From positions 1 to 50,962 of the forward strand of contig JAUXSF010000003.1 in the NCBI GenBank assembly GCA_030679955.1: DNA of 50,962 nucleotides, given 5' to 3'. Position numbers and translations under genes: made by a program. How positions within the stretch are numbered: the first letter of the stretch is position 1; every line of letters begins with the position of its first letter. Source of the stretch: Chlamydiales bacterium. Its GTDB lineage: Bacteria > Chlamydiota > Chlamydiia > Chlamydiales > JAJFMA01. This document shows positions 1 through 11,193 of this stretch, piece after piece. Under the pieces are notes generated by a model. The model was not told where the DNA came from. It made no database searches and was given only the letters and a program-made list of their open reading frames with translations.

Positions 1-3000
1 TTAGGGCATGTTTCTCGAAGAAGTTGGCTAAGCCAGCTCTTTCTTCACCTTCAATGGATGTTAGCCACTTCTCCAGTGGTTTAGACCATGGATTTCGGGA
101 CAGAGTTTTGTAGTCGCCTTCAAAGAACATGGCTTGAAGCAATAAGGTTTGCACTTCAGGGTTCTCTAAGAATGTGTCGTCTCGTGGCGTTGTTGAGGAT
201 ATGCGCTTGCCGTTGCTACGTACCAAGAACATTTCGCGATCTTCTGGCAACTTAAGTTTGTTATTTCGAATCCATGTATCCATCTGAATAGCATCTTCGT
301 CAGAGCATAGGATGGCTTTCCAATCTGAGTTGCCATCACGCACTAGTAGTACCGGTGCAGATGCCTTACGGTACGGGCCCATAAGGTCGGATCGTCCGGT
401 GCGGAACATAGCCGCATTGCTTGTGGTCATTAGTCGATCATCGAATGCAACGCTGACTCCCGCAAGTTCGTTTTGAACTGCCTGACCAAGGCTCCAAACT
501 GTGGCACTAGGTTCAATTTCCTCAGCTTGGGGTGAGTTAAAAGAAATTGTGACTACTTCAGAGCTAGCCGCGCTAGCAAAGTCAATATTAGGATTAGGAG
601 TTCCGAATATAGGATCTTGCACGGCTTCTAGTTCAAAGCGGATTTCTTCTGCCTCGTTTCCGCTCTTTTTTCGATAGTTCTCTACCTGACGCATGTATTC
701 GTTAACATTTTGTTGTTCTTGAACATTGGACATTTCCCTTACAGCTCGGCGCTCTTGTTGGCGATATTGGACTCGTGTCACTTCGCGATTGGGGTTGGAA
801 ATTGCCGTCGATTGCATGGGTGCTACGGACATTTCTGCTTGAATGCCAGCTAAAACCTGGTCATTAAGAACTTCGCGTTCTAGGAGCTCACGCATATCGC
901 TCAGTTCGTAATCAGGAACTACGCCCTTCAGCGGCCCTGTTAAACCTATGATGACACCTTCCAGATATTCCTTAATGGGAACACTTGCTCTTTTGTGTGC
1001 GTACTCGCGGTACAAATCAACTACCACTGATTTATCAAAGAGGTAGCCTGTTTCTTTAAATAGAGCTTCTTCCTGATCTTCCTGCAGAGCATAAAGTGAA
1101 TCGAGAACAAGCTGTTGAACTTCATTCTCTATTTTTTGCAGAGCGAACATAAGATTTTTAGGTTTCTGACCTTTGGCCATTTGAACGCGAGTGAATAAAA
1201 GCGTCTCTTTAATGCTTGGGGCTGTTTCTAGGCCTCCTGCCAGTGGTACTGTTTGGTTAATTTTCTCCATCGCGCCTTTGGATACTGCGGTGATGATCTC
1301 TTGGCCGCGGTCTAAGCCTCGCAAGCGCCTGGTGCCTTGTAGGACCTGAAACTCTTCGCTATCTTCCTTAACGGTTAATATGGCTATCGCATTTGGCATT
1401 TGTACGATGTCTGTGCCGGTGATGTGATCCTGATCATAGTAGGTAAACAGCTGTTCAGGCTTGTAGCCTGTTTCCGCAGCGATAGTTTTAGGCGTGGTAC
1501 CGGATAATACTGTGTACTCACCCGGCGTATCTCGGTGTATGAAGCACAATTTTCCGGTTTTTGTGTGGAAGAAGAGGACGCCTTGTACTTCAGAGTCGTA
1601 CTCGGTCATTTTCTTGCAGGTCAGTTCGGCAACGGCTTCATTTTCCAGACCTCGGAAGTGTGCACCTACATCGATAATGGCTCTTACATCATTGCGACGA
1701 GGATGGTTGTCCATAAGATCGGTAAACAACGCTTCTGGTTGGCTATCAACTAAAATCACTTCTGTAGCACGGCTTATAAGGCGATGGATCGTCTGACCGT
1801 TTGTTCCCTTTTCCGGCTTGATTTCGGTGCCGATGGGAGCCATGTTGAGGTCTTCCATAGATCCGGAGTAGCCCACATTAGACTGACTCATAGAGGCTGT
1901 ATTTTGGCCGTTGCTGCACACTTGATGTTCGTAGATCTCGACATGGCTCAGTTCAGCAGTTGTCACATAGTCTAGAAGGATGTCGATGGCATCTTCGTTT
2001 TTGAGAAGAAGAAGGCGCTGCATGGATTCTATGTGTTCGGGATTTTCTGGATCTAGTGAGAACAGGCTTACCCCAAATGCCTTTTTAAATTTATTGGCCG
2101 CCTCAGTGTTTTGAATTGACAGTGTGGGATCGGGATCTTGCCTTGCTTCCTTTTCATCAAAAGCCTGCTTTCTTTGCGCAACGAGGCAATCGCGTGTTTG
2201 CTCCTTATTCAGACCTTCTGAGAGGTAGGCGATGAATGTATTAGTGATAATGACTTGTTCGTCGCTAAACTCAGATCCCTCTGCAGGCTTCATGTTGGCG
2301 ATGAAAGGTATAGATACACGAGGGAAAGTGTTTTGGGGAAGGCCATGATCTTCATCCACATTCTTTTGTAGGCGCTCTTCTAGCCAATTGCCATGCAGCA
2401 TTTGTTTGGCAAGAGTGACAAGTTTGGCTTGAGCTCTGTTCTCCTCTCCTTCCAAAAAGTAGGGGATATCCTCTGTGATACCATTTAAGAAGTCGGCGAT
2501 GGCGGGGTCCTCCCACCCTTCCTGCTCCGTAAGGCGTGCGATAATGGCTGCTTTCATTTGAATACGCTGCGCCTCTGTCTGCTGAGACGAGCGCTTGATA
2601 TCTAGTAGTGGTTGGTTATTTTCATCTTTGGCTGTACACGCATACTGTAGGATCTTGTTGAGGAGGTTGCAACTCCCTACATCTGGAGGCACTGCCTGAC
2701 CATAAGGCATATTGAGTTCTTTAATAGGATCAAGGGCGATATGCACCTCGTCAAATGTAAAAATACCTCGGCTGCGAAGAATGAAAAGCATCTCTTTAAG
2801 GATTTGATTGCTTTTTCTAAGAGCCGCCTTCTCCGGACCATCGGGTAGTCCTTGAATCAAAAAGCGAGTCTTTAAGTACTTGCAGCGCATTGCACGCAGT
2901 GATTCAATGGTTACGGTAATATATTCGCGCTTGACGATGGCTTCTTCCATTGTTTCGCGCATTGAAGTTAGGTAGGCGGGGGTGAATTTCAGAGGGTCGT

Positions 3001-6000
3001 CATCAAAGACCAAGGTGCGTTCGCGTTGGCCGTAAATTTGATCTGACCTCTGTGCCATATCGTAGAGAGCTGTTTGGTATTGCGCCGTAGGGGGAACATG
3101 GATGGAAAGGTGATAGCCGTCCGCCTTAAGCAGAGCCATAATATGGCCAAACACCAGCGATTTGCCACCGCCCTGAATTCGCTGTAGGAGTTTACTGCGG
3201 AAGCGAAGAGGGTTAAGGGGATCGACCTCCGTCATATCTTGTATGCCCTCGACCTGATGTTCATGTAAGTATAGGTTTAGGGAATACTCAAAGACCATCA
3301 TTGCGTTGGCATCATTGCCTGGAGCATAAGCTTGATTAAGCTTAAGTTCTTCAGCCAGCTGTTGTATCAAAGCAGGCTGTTCTCCCTTTATTGCCAACTC
3401 GTCGAGGATTGAAAGTACTGCTTTATGGCGGTGATATTGATTGTGACGCTTGATGTATTCACCAAGATGTTGATGCAGGTCACCAATATCCTCGTCTTTT
3501 TTTAGATTAGTTTTGGAGAGGTAGATCTCATCATCGCCTTGTAAAAATAGGCCAATACAATCTCGAATTGTCAGGGGTTGTTTGCGTCCAGAGCTGATTG
3601 CTGTTTGATGTTGAAGGGCCAACAACGGGTCAGAGGGTAGTTTGTTTGCCAGAGCTAAGATTTCCTCTTCTTTTTTCGCCAATAGATCTTCATAATGCTT
3701 TGCCTGTCTAGCTATTGCTTGGCGATGGACCGTAGTGAGTTTCTCGAGCGGCACCTTACCGGAAAGGGTATAAATAGCCCTCTCATTATTTTTGCGTACG
3801 CCTTCGGCGTAGTCTTCATTTAACTCTTCGATACTAGCCTTTAGCCACGGCTCGTCTGTTTCCAAATGAAACGGCTCCAGAGGTTCTTCTCCGCCTTCCT
3901 TGGATTCGGTAAACGCACTAGTTAATAGGAGGTCAAACCTGGCTATGTTAGTCTCCCACAGGATAAAGGGAAGCTTGGTGGATGCCGGGATTTCCTGCGG
4001 AAGTAACTGGGGCTGATTTTCCGGCAGTATAGAAGCGGGTGTTATTGGAGGTACCGCACCGACAGGCTGTGAGAGAGGGTAGTTGAGTGCTTCGCCATAG
4101 TTGGTTATTGCCGTAGTAAATTCTCGTTGTTTAGCTTCATTTATGCCAGCAGGGGCCAATGCGTTTAGCGTGTATGTGATAATGTTCTGAGCCGCTGGCG
4201 AGCTTTCGCTATTTAATGCAGCGTGCAAGATGGTCGCCAGGGTACGAGTGTCGGTATCTGGATCGTGAGCAACATTTCGCAAGCGGTCTACTACCATTTG
4301 TCTTTTTTTAGGATCCGATGACATTGCAGCGTCCAAAAGCAAAAGGAACTGTCGTTTGAGGCTGTTTGTGGGTCTACTTAATAGGTCTCCGGATAACTTA
4401 TTCGGACGATTTCGCAATAGATAAGGCAGGTTTTTTGAGGGCTTCATGCCGGGTGGGGTCATAGATTCTGGCCCAGTTACGCCCAATGGAGTAGCGCGTC
4501 GCTGGAGGTTCCATTCTTGAAGCTCTCGGGGAGAAATGCAGTTCTCAATGCGCATGCCAACCGGTAGGTGTTGACAGCGTTCAAAGTAGCCTTTCGCTGC
4601 TCGGTTTATCACGTGATCGAAAGACCAAGTCTTGGTTCCCTTCTTTCTGGAGTAGCGTCCCTCAAAAAATGCGACTATCTGAGATTCGTCTTTGTTCGCG
4701 GGCAGGGGGTTACGCTTAAGGTTATCTTGAACAAGCCAGGCAGTGTACAGACGGCAGGCGTAAGCATAACCTGTGTGATCCTTTGTGGCGTTTTGGCTAA
4801 GAAGAACATTGTAGATCATTTGTAGTTCGGTTTCATCGTAGCGTTCAAATTTACGCGCTTGGTGAAGGTAGTCCATGGCCTTCATGTATTCGTCAGGAGT
4901 CGTGGCATGAGTAAGAGCTAGATAGGCTAGGTAAAGATTTCGATAGGGGACGTGTGACTGCAGCCCGTCCTCTTCTGTCAATTGGACTCTGAGATAACTG
5001 CTTCGCACGGCTGCATTGCTACGCAGTTGGTCGATGGTTTTGATAGGTAGCAGCGCTTCTTTTTCTCCTGAGGCCGCTTCAAGCACTAGATAGTTGTGAT
5101 AACTGTGTATGCCGGGTATTTGTTGGCTATCGGCGAGGAAGAGATGCGGCAGACCTTTAACCACCCAACGTTCTTCAGAGGATCCTATGGGCTGGGATCG
5201 TACAAACTCTAAGGGTTCTCCGTTTGAACTTACGATGTTTGGTAGCTGTAGCCGCATTTGAAGCGGTTTTTTAGCAGACACTTCCTGAAGTAGAAAAGCG
5301 TTAGGATCTAAAACCTTGATAGCATTGCCGCCAGGAACGCTGGCTAAATCTACCCATTCCCAATCTATATCAGAATCGGTTTGCATGAGTACGTAATGAC
5401 CCTGTGGATTAACCTGATATTTTGTTTCCATTGTTTTTGCGTCTACCCAATAGTAGGTGTCGGTTTCTTCAAGTGATTTCCAGATTAACAAGGTTGCAGC
5501 GCCAGGTAATGGAGGGATTGGTGGAAGAGTTTGTTGGCTACTATCGACAAGAGCACACCATCGGCCGTTGATCACTCTATGAATGCTCTGTAAATAATCA
5601 TTATGGGCGATGATATGAATGGGCCCATGTTGGTCTTGAGACATATAGAGGGTGGCTTGTCGAACATTTTGCAACCCTTTCGTGTCCAATGGTTGCGTCG
5701 TCATATTAAGGTTGCGATCACCAAAGAGTTTACGATAGCTTTGATGGTATTTAATGCCGCTCGGTGTGCCAATCAGTTCATAGCCATCTTTAAGAAGAGC
5801 TCCAGAGAGACAATTCACTTGAATGAGCGAGTCGTTGATGGTGCAGTGGTAGATGGGAAAGGCTTGCTCATGCCATTGTACGGCACTAGGCGTAATGTCG
5901 TAAGTTTCTGCTATGCGGTTTAAATAGTTACTAGCAGCATTCGGATCCTCGCTAAAGATGGCTTGAAGTCTATCTGACTGTTGTACGGGAACAGCTGTGG

Positions 6001-9000
6001 CACTAGCTACAAATGAATGGGCTAGCGGGAGAGTCTTTTTCCCTGTTAAAGTATGTAGATTAAGTTCGGAGATACACCTTGCCACATCCATTGAGTTGCT
6101 AGAATCCCGTATTCCCATAGAGTGAAAAGAATCCAAAAGCGCTAAATGCAGGTAATGTTGTATTTCCTCACCTTGGTATTGTGGATCGGCAAGCATCTCG
6201 CGCATTTTGTCTCGTGTCGATTTGATCAGCTGCTCTGTAGGGGTGTCGCCGATAGTTTGTATCCCATTTTTAAGGGCGTAGGACAAAAAACGAGCGTATT
6301 GATTGGTCAAAAATACGGTTGCTTGCACGCTAGAGGCCACGTTAGTCGCTGACTTAATCCGATCGTCAAAATATTGTATGGCGTGGGAAAGGAACTGTTC
6401 TGTCTCTACGTCTAGCTCTTTTCTTCGCTTCAAACCTAACGGTAATCGGAAGGCAGAAAAGAGAGTAGCTTCGAAGAATGCTTGATGGTAAGGGGCGGAT
6501 AGATCATCCAAATTTTTAGTGTAGTAATCTATGAGCAGGGGAACTGATAGATCGGTGATTGGGCGGGCGTTTGTAGCTACCGCGCGAATGGACATGAGTT
6601 CGCGTGAAGAGATATCACTGTAGGTACCGATTGCGTGGTTCTGAGAGTACTCAGCCAATCGTAGCTTTGGGTTTCTGCCCCTTTCGTAAGCCCATGTTTG
6701 TAAGCCATCAATAGGTGGTAACGGACTTTGCATCTCGGTGTATGGCATAGCAATGTTTGTCTTATAGCAAACCATCAAGATGCTCTTTTTATCTGCTGTG
6801 GTTTTTTCTGTGCCCCCTATGATCGCTGCTTTGGGCATTAGAACCTCCACATTGCCAACAGAGGGTGCAAAGTGGCCGGGAGTAAATTGTGAGGCAATGA
6901 AGGTGAGCCGACGCAAGTTTTGGAAATAGAGTGGCACCATGTTATTTGCGTAAAGCCACTGGACGCGCCATTCTTGGGGGTCTATATAGGGTTCAGTATC
7001 TCTTAGTTGCTTACGAGCCATTTCAAGGGCCGATTCAAGCTGTTCATCTGCGTTCTTCCAGTCTGAAACTGATTTAGCTAGTTCCGCCGTATATTTATAT
7101 TCTGGAAAGGTTGGCAGGATTCGTAGGTTTACCAGCCATGCTGATCTGGAATCGTTCTGTTGATTACCTTGCACCCTATGTTTGTCAATGTTGAATAGTG
7201 GATCTCTATTCTTATGCCAATCAAAGCTTGTTAGTTGTGCATAGTCGTGCTCCCACTCTGCATTTAACAAAGTATGACCAACAAAATCTTCCTGCAGTAG
7301 GTTTAGAGGTCTTATCGGCACGCCATATGTCGAGACGCGTGCTTCGACAGGATGGTTGCGTGCGCTTTCCATCATGTCGGTTAGTGCTAATGCTGTTACC
7401 AAAGCGTGCTGGACAGCGATATAGCGACTGGGGTCGACTTTCTGATTGGCCGAACAGCACTTCTGCAGTTCTGTTACGAGATGAGTGATTTGTTGAACCA
7501 AATGCTCACAAAGGTCTGGATCGTTTTGAAGTTGCTCACTCACTATTTTGAAGTTATCCGGCCGGTTTTCAGGTTTTTGAATAAAAATGCGGCCAAGAGC
7601 TGTTAGTCCGGTGCTAAGATAGACAGAGGAATCCGCATTATTCTCCGTTAGGTATGTTGAGTAGTCCATAAGGTTCGACAAGCATACAGCGAGATCTCGG
7701 GCTGTTGTAACCTTATCCAGGGAAAGGGGTTGTAGAGCTGGAGGAGCACTGGAAAGTCCTTTACCTTCTGCCCCTAAGTTCGGTATTTGCCTTTGAATAT
7801 TGATGTTATTCAGGGTTGTGGCAACCTCTTTGGACTTACTGCTGAAGCTTGGGTCGAGCGAGAGCGGCTCATGGTCTGAAAGGATCTCTGGAGAAGCAGC
7901 CTTAAGGCGTTCGGCAGCTGACTTAAGATTGTTTAGACGTTGAGCGTCTTCGGGTCTCGCGGTTTCCCTTGTTTTTAGACGCTTCCCGAAGGTGTCGAAT
8001 AGATGAGGAATAGCCAGCGATAAGAATTTGCGCATAGATGGATGCTGCGCAACTAAGGGTTCATATTGTTGTACAGCAAAGTACACAGCATCTTCCTTGA
8101 TGACATCCGTCACTTGCTTATACACTTCCGATGGCACTTCAGTTTTTAGAAATGCCAATAGACATCGGAGAGCGCAGGTACCGGCAAGTTGAGACTTTTT
8201 CCAGCCTTTCAGAGATCCATCCAGAGAGACCTCATCCGTTTTGTAAGGATGTAAGGTGTGGTATATATCTTTAGCGCGAAATCGACGTTCTGTGCTTTCC
8301 AGACTTTGGGCGGATTTGGCCTCAATTAGTGTTTGGATGACATGCGTTTCTGCTAGGCGTTCGATAGAGAATTCGTATGTGTTCATGGTGTTGGCATGCA
8401 TTCTACCACTATCATGAGAGGTTGTATGGTACTCTTGGCCTTCACCCGTATTGATAACCTTAAGTTGTATGCGCCCGTCGGCCAGCTTGGTGATAGCATA
8501 AGCGATGGAATGGCCTGGCCAGCCCCCGGGAAGAAGCAGTGTTTGGCCAATCGGTAGCTCTTCTATCTCAGCCAAAATATCGCGTTCCAGGTCTTGTGCA
8601 GCATCAGCTAATTGTTCCAGAGAAGGCAGTAGGGATAGGTCATGAATTCTTAACGCATACTTTCGTGCTGTATCGAAAACAGGTCCTAGACGTTCCTGCA
8701 CAGCCGGAAATTGTTGTGCTGCATGTCGAGTGGCGGTAGACAACAAGTCTAGCGGATTACTCGGAACATCAGTCTCCAGCTTAGCACCGCGGTCGTCTTT
8801 CATTTTTAGAACAAAGGAGTCTCCTACTAGGTGTGCAAGGTTCTTTCCTGTTAGGCGAACGCGAAAGGCTACTTCTTCAGGAGTTCCCTCTAGGTAGGAT
8901 GCAAAGTGTCTAATTTCTTTCTCATAAGGAACACCCTTACAAGGAGCACCTTGAGAAACTAATAGGGCAGCCAAAGGAACGTTCCCTTCTGCAATCGCCG

Positions 9001-10681
9001 CATTGACAAACTCCTTTCGGTCTATTCTGACGCCGCTTCTGTGTGCAGCTTCAAAGAAATGTACAGCCCAAGATGGTTGAATACTCCCTGCCACTTGCAG
9101 CAGCAACTGATTTTGGTTTTTTAACAATCCAGATGACCATAAGTGTTCGACTAAGAACAGTTGATGCGCTTTTAATGCTTCCATGGCTAGCTTGCTAGGA
9201 TCAGCTGGCTTTAGTCCTTTTTCGATCCAGTATAGGATTTCGCCCCATTCCTTTTTGACTACAGCCTCTTCAAGACGCTTCTGCATCATTTTCTGGTCAG
9301 GAATTAGGTTAAGAAGCCATCTCCACATATGGTTACTGGCATCTTTGTTCTGCGCCAACAGATTAATAAGAGAAGCAGGAGGTTTGTAACCCGCTTGAAA
9401 AAGTAGCTCTGCTATTTCAACCTTCTCCATCTGGACCGCTAACTCGATAGGCGTTTTTCCCCCTTGATACCAAAGTAGCGAAGGGCCTTCAAAGGCTAGT
9501 GAGCAATCGACTCCCTGCTTCAGAAAATGTTCTACAATTTCTATGCGGTTGTGTTCGATAGCCTGTTGCAAAAGCATGGCTCGATTTACATCAACAATTT
9601 GCGGAAACGAATTAAGAGCCTCAATGACTTTTGAGGAGGGATATATCAGATGAATGACATGGCCAAGCAGGATAGCTATAAAGTTTGGGTGTTCACTAAC
9701 CCATTCAGGGTAGTTTTCTAAATACCCTAGTACCTCTTGAATGTCGGTACTGTTTACTTTATAGATTCCGCTAGTCGGTGCGGCGCACAGCCTCTCAATA
9801 CTTATTACTAACTCCTTGGGAACTTTCTCGTCCATGGGAGGAAGCATCTGCTCGATTAGCTTGCCTGTGCCTTGAGAGTCTAGACGAGTAGAATCCATTG
9901 GCAGGCAGAACTTATTGTTTACTCTATCCAAAGAAGCACCAATATTCAAAAGCAGGGGTAAGCATTCAGGGTTCGCGTACTTCTTCAGTGCAATGTGTAA
10001 AAGTGTATTTCCCTCTTCGTCTACAGAAGCGTTTATAAGCTCAGGATGTTTCTCCAGCACGCTCGCGAGAAGTTTGACGTTATCGTTGCATACAGCTAAA
10101 TAAGCGGCTTCGGTAGGATGCTTTTCTGCCAAATATCTTGATAGATGTGTATGACGCAGCGATTTGTCGATAAGCGATATTAGAAAATTACTATCCTTAT
10201 CAGAACGCGCGTCAATCCACTTAATGGTGGCTTCAATTTTTTTTGTCAGCGTTTTATCTGCTGGGAATAGGTCTTGTCGACGATTAGATAGAAGGAGCTC
10301 CACTCCAGAGGTCACCTGTTCCATGTCCCCCCAGCCCAGTTCCTTTTTAGATTTAAGAGACTCAAGGGTGGCGAGGAGATTATTTTTGGCTTGTACGACA
10401 GCCTTACTAATCGTCGAAATAAGGGGGGCTAGCTGCTCTGAGGGAAGAACCGCGTTTGTTTCTAGGTTAGCTAAAGTTTCCCCCAGGTTCATCCAATTGT
10501 TGGTCTGGGTGGTCAGGCTGTCCCAGGAGTCGTGCTCCGCTTTTTGTATGACCTCAGCAAGTTGGCTGACAACACTGTTAATATTTTCGGGGGTAGGAAT
10601 GTACTTTTCCCACTTTCCTGGCTGTTCCACTGAAGGTAGCAGTCCGCTTGACAGCTTTTGATTTATTTCGTTTATTTTCAT
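1..10681 (-). CDS. Giant ankyrin / cysteine-peptidase-like / P-loop NTPase protein (3' end outside window)
   Basis: One uninterrupted frame runs from ATG at 10681 to the left edge, at least 3560 residues. The 3611-residue paralogue at 39920-50755 suggests only about 20-30 residues are missing. Order: a helical N-terminus (about 1-180); degenerate ankyrin-type repeats (about 190-600, e.g. NTLLHIALKK and KTPIELAVQ); a conserved module with GH (H724), INTGEG (N744) and AGTCALRC (C836), which looks like a cysteine-peptidase triad in permuted order; a long middle region with no recognised domain; then an NTPase core with Walker A GGGKS (K2507) and Walker B FDEVH (D2644), followed by QVCSNGQNTASMSQSN and GTRRLRG motifs. 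The core resembles the giant DUF3638-type ATPases, but that assignment is tentative. No good Shine-Dalgarno precedes the ATG and the upstream DNA is very AT-rich. It is probably a secreted effector; function unknown. Confidence 0.9.
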   Translation of the reverse strand, partial: MKINEINQKLSSGLLPSVEQPGKWEKYIPTPENINSVVSQLAEVIQKAEHDSWDSLTTQTNNWMNLGETLANLETNAVLPSEQLAPLISTISKAVVQAKNNLLATLESLKSKKELGWGDMEQVTSGVELLLSNRRQDLFPADKTLTKKIEATIKWIDARSDKDSNFLISLIDKSLRHTHLSRYLAEKHPTEAAYLAVCNDNVKLLASVLEKHPELINASVDEEGNTLLHIALKKYANPECLPLLLNIGASLDRVNNKFCLPMDSTRLDSQGTGKLIEQMLPPMDEKVPKELVISIERLCAAPTSGIYKVNSTDIQEVLGYLENYPEWVSEHPNFIAILLGHVIHLIYPSSKVIEALNSFPQIVDVNRAMLLQQAIEHNRIEIVEHFLKQGVDCSLAFEGPSLLWYQGGKTPIELAVQMEKVEIAELLFQAGYKPPASLINLLAQNKDASNHMWRWLLNLIPDQKMMQKRLEEAVVKKEWGEILYWIEKGLKPADPSKLAMEALKAHQLFLVEHLWSSGLLKNQNQLLLQVAGSIQPSWAVHFFEAAHRSGVRIDRKEFVNAAIAEGNVPLAALLVSQGAPCKGVPYEKEIRHFASYLEGTPEEVAFRVRLTGKNLAHLVGDSFVLKMKDDRGAKLETDVPSNPLDLLSTATRHAAQQFPAVQERLGPVFDTARKYALRIHDLSLLPSLEQLADAAQDLERDILAEIEELPIGQTLLLPGGWPGHSIAYAITKLADGRIQLKVINTGEGQEYHTTSHDSGRMHANTMNTYEFSIERLAETHVIQTLIEAKSAQSLESTERRFRAKDIYHTLHPYKTDEVSLDGSLKGWKKSQLAGTCALRCLLAFLKTEVPSEVYKQVTDVIKEDAVYFAVQQYEPLVAQHPSMRKFLSLAIPHLFDTFGKRLKTRETARPEDAQRLNNLKSAAERLKAASPEILSDHEPLSLDPSFSSKSKEVATTLNNINIQRQIPNLGAEGKGLSSAPPALQPLSLDKVTTARDLAVCLSNLMDYSTYLTENNADSSVYLSTGLTALGRIFIQKPENRPDNFKIVSEQLQNDPDLCEHLVQQITHLVTELQKCCSANQKVDPSRYIAVQHALVTALALTDMMESARNHPVEARVSTYGVPIRPLNLLQEDFVGHTLLNAEWEHDYAQLTSFDWHKNRDPLFNIDKHRVQGNQQNDSRSAWLVNLRILPTFPEYKYTAELAKSVSDWKNADEQLESALEMARKQLRDTEPYIDPQEWRVQWLYANNMVPLYFQNLRRLTFIASQFTPGHFAPSVGNVEVLMPKAAIIGGTEKTTADKKSILMVCYKTNIAMPYTEMQSPLPPIDGLQTWAYERGRNPKLRLAEYSQNHAIGTYSDISSRELMSIRAVATNARPITDLSVPLLIDYYTKNLDDLSAPYHQAFFEATLFSAFRLPLGLKRRKELDVETEQFLSHAIQYFDDRIKSATNVASSVQATVFLTNQYARFLSYALKNGIQTIGDTPTEQLIKSTRDKMREMLADPQYQGEEIQHYLHLALLDSFHSMGIRDSSNSMDVARCISELNLHTLTGKKTLPLAHSFVASATAVPVQQSDRLQAIFSEDPNAASNYLNRIAETYDITPSAVQWHEQAFPIYHCTINDSLIQVNCLSGALLKDGYELIGTPSGIKYHQSYRKLFGDRNLNMTTQPLDTKGLQNVRQATLYMSQDQHGPIHIIAHNDYLQSIHRVINGRWCALVDSSQQTLPPIPPLPGAATLLIWKSLEETDTYYWVDAKTMETKYQVNPQGHYVLMQTDSDIDWEWVDLASVPGGNAIKVLDPNAFLLQEVSAKKPLQMRLQLPNIVSSNGEPLEFVRSQPIGSSEERWVVKGLPHLFLADSQQIPGIHSYHNYLVLEAASGEKEALLPIKTIDQLRSNAAVRSSYLRVQLTEEDGLQSHVPYRNLYLAYLALTHATTPDEYMKAMDYLHQARKFERYDETELQMIYNVLLSQNATKDHTGYAYACRLYTAWLVQDNLKRNPLPANKDESQIVAFFEGRYSRKKGTKTWSFDHVINRAAKGYFERCQHLPVGMRIENCISPRELQEWNLQRRATPLGVTGPESMTPPGMKPSKNLPYLLRNRPNKLSGDLLSRPTNSLKRQFLLLLDAAMSSDPKKRQMVVDRLRNVAHDPDTDTRTLATILHAALNSESSPAAQNIITYTLNALAPAGINEAKQREFTTAITNYGEALNYPLSQPVGAVPPITPASILPENQPQLLPQEIPASTKLPFILWETNIARFDLLLTSAFTESKEGGEEPLEPFHLETDEPWLKASIEELNEDYAEGVRKNNERAIYTLSGKVPLEKLTTVHRQAIARQAKHYEDLLAKKEEEILALANKLPSDPLLALQHQTAISSGRKQPLTIRDCIGLFLQGDDEIYLSKTNLKKDEDIGDLHQHLGEYIKRHNQYHRHKAVLSILDELAIKGEQPALIQQLAEELKLNQAYAPGNDANAMMVFEYSLNLYLHEHQVEGIQDMTEVDPLNPLRFRSKLLQRIQGGGKSLVFGHIMALLKADGYHLSIHVPPTAQYQTALYDMAQRSDQIYGQRERTLVFDDDPLKFTPAYLTSMRETMEEAIVKREYITVTIESLRAMRCKYLKTRFLIQGLPDGPEKAALRKSNQILKEMLFILRSRGIFTFDEVHIALDPIKELNMPYGQAVPPDVGSCNLLNKILQYACTAKDENNQPLLDIKRSSQQTEAQRIQMKAAIIARLTEQEGWEDPAIADFLNGITEDIPYFLEGEENRAQAKLVTLAKQMLHGNWLEERLQKNVDEDHGLPQNTFPRVSIPFIANMKPAEGSEFSDEQVIITNTFIAYLSEGLNKEQTRDCLVAQRKQAFDEKEARQDPDPTLSIQNTEAANKFKKAFGVSLFSLDPENPEHIESMQRLLLLKNEDAIDILLDYVTTAELSHVEIYEHQVCSNGQNTASMSQSNVGYSGSMEDLNMAPIGTEIKPEKGTNGQTIHRLISRATEVILVDSQPEALFTDLMDNHPRRNDVRAIIDVGAHFRGLENEAVAELTCKKMTEYDSEVQGVLFFHTKTGKLCFIHRDTPGEYTVLSGTTPKTIAAETGYKPEQLFTYYDQDHITGTDIVQMPNAIAILTVKEDSEEFQVLQGTRRLRGLDRGQEIITAVSKGAMEKINQTVPLAGGLETAPSIKETLLFTRVQMAKGQKPKNLMFALQKIENEVQQLVLDSLYALQEDQEEALFKETGYLFDKSVVVDLYREYAHKRASVPIKEYLEGVIIGLTGPLKGVVPDYELSDMRELLEREVLNDQVLAGIQAEMSVAPMQSTAISNPNREVTRVQYRQQERRAVREMSNVQEQQNVNEYMRQVENYRKKSGNEAEEIRFELEAVQDPIFGTPNPNIDFASAASSEVVTISFNSPQAEEIEPSATVWSLGQAVQNELAGVSVAFDDRLMTTSNAAMFRTGRSDLMGPYRKASAPVLLVRDGNSDWKAILCSDEDAIQMDTWIRNNKLKLPEDREMFLVRSNGKRISSTTPRDDTFLENPEVQTLLLQAMFFEGDYKTLSRNPWSKPLEKWLTSIEGEERAGLANFFEKHAL

Positions 10682-10787
10682 ACTATCAATATAATACAAT
10701 TGTAATATTTAAAATTCAATATATTATATATCAAATACTTAGTATATTATTCTATAAAACGGGTTGTCGAAACAATGGGGATGTAAC

Positions 10788-11096
10788 GGATAGGCAGGAA
10801 TACACCTCAACCTAATTCGGATGCATGCCTATCCCATACGCATCAACCTAATTCTGAGAATTTAGTCGTAAATAACTGTAATTCAATAAATTATGCATGT
10901 ATAGTTTGTTTAAGAGTATTCTGCAGCTAATCGCGAAGCGATTCAATTGGGATAGAATATAATGGAAAATGCAGCCGCGAAGCAGCGACAGAGATACATA
11001 TGCTGTCGCCGCATTCGCGGCTTTGGTTTCTAACACTGCTTATCCACAGGCTCACGCCTGTGGCTACATGCTTAAATCGCTTCGCGATTAGCTGCA
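10788..11096. repeat. Intergenic cluster of nested inverted repeats
   Basis: The 512-bp gap 10682-11193 has no convincing gene. It holds four inverted repeats: a perfect 22-nt pair at 10922-10943 and 11075-11096; inside it AGCCGCGAA/TTCGCGGCT (10973-10981, 11014-11022) and a CCACAGGC-TCAC-GCCTGTGG hairpin (11044-11063); and GGATAGGCA/TGCCTATCC (10788-10796, 10826-10834). A short direct repeat CAACCTAATTC occurs near 10808 and 10847. The first 80 bases next to the giant gene are almost pure A/T. The arms resemble REP-type palindromes; possible roles are terminator, REP element or remnant of a small non-autonomous element. Confidence 0.6.
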
Positions 11097-11193
11097 AAGA
11101 GCTTTCACATGTACTACGGTGCGAATGCCTGCCTATCCTGCCGCATCAGCGATCCTGCCTCGCCTGTAAAAATGTTCTATTTTTTAAAGGATC

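Noticed and set aside
10164-10661. A 165-residue plus-strand gene
   Set aside because: It is antisense to the well-supported giant gene, with Ser/Arg-rich composition typical of a shadow frame.
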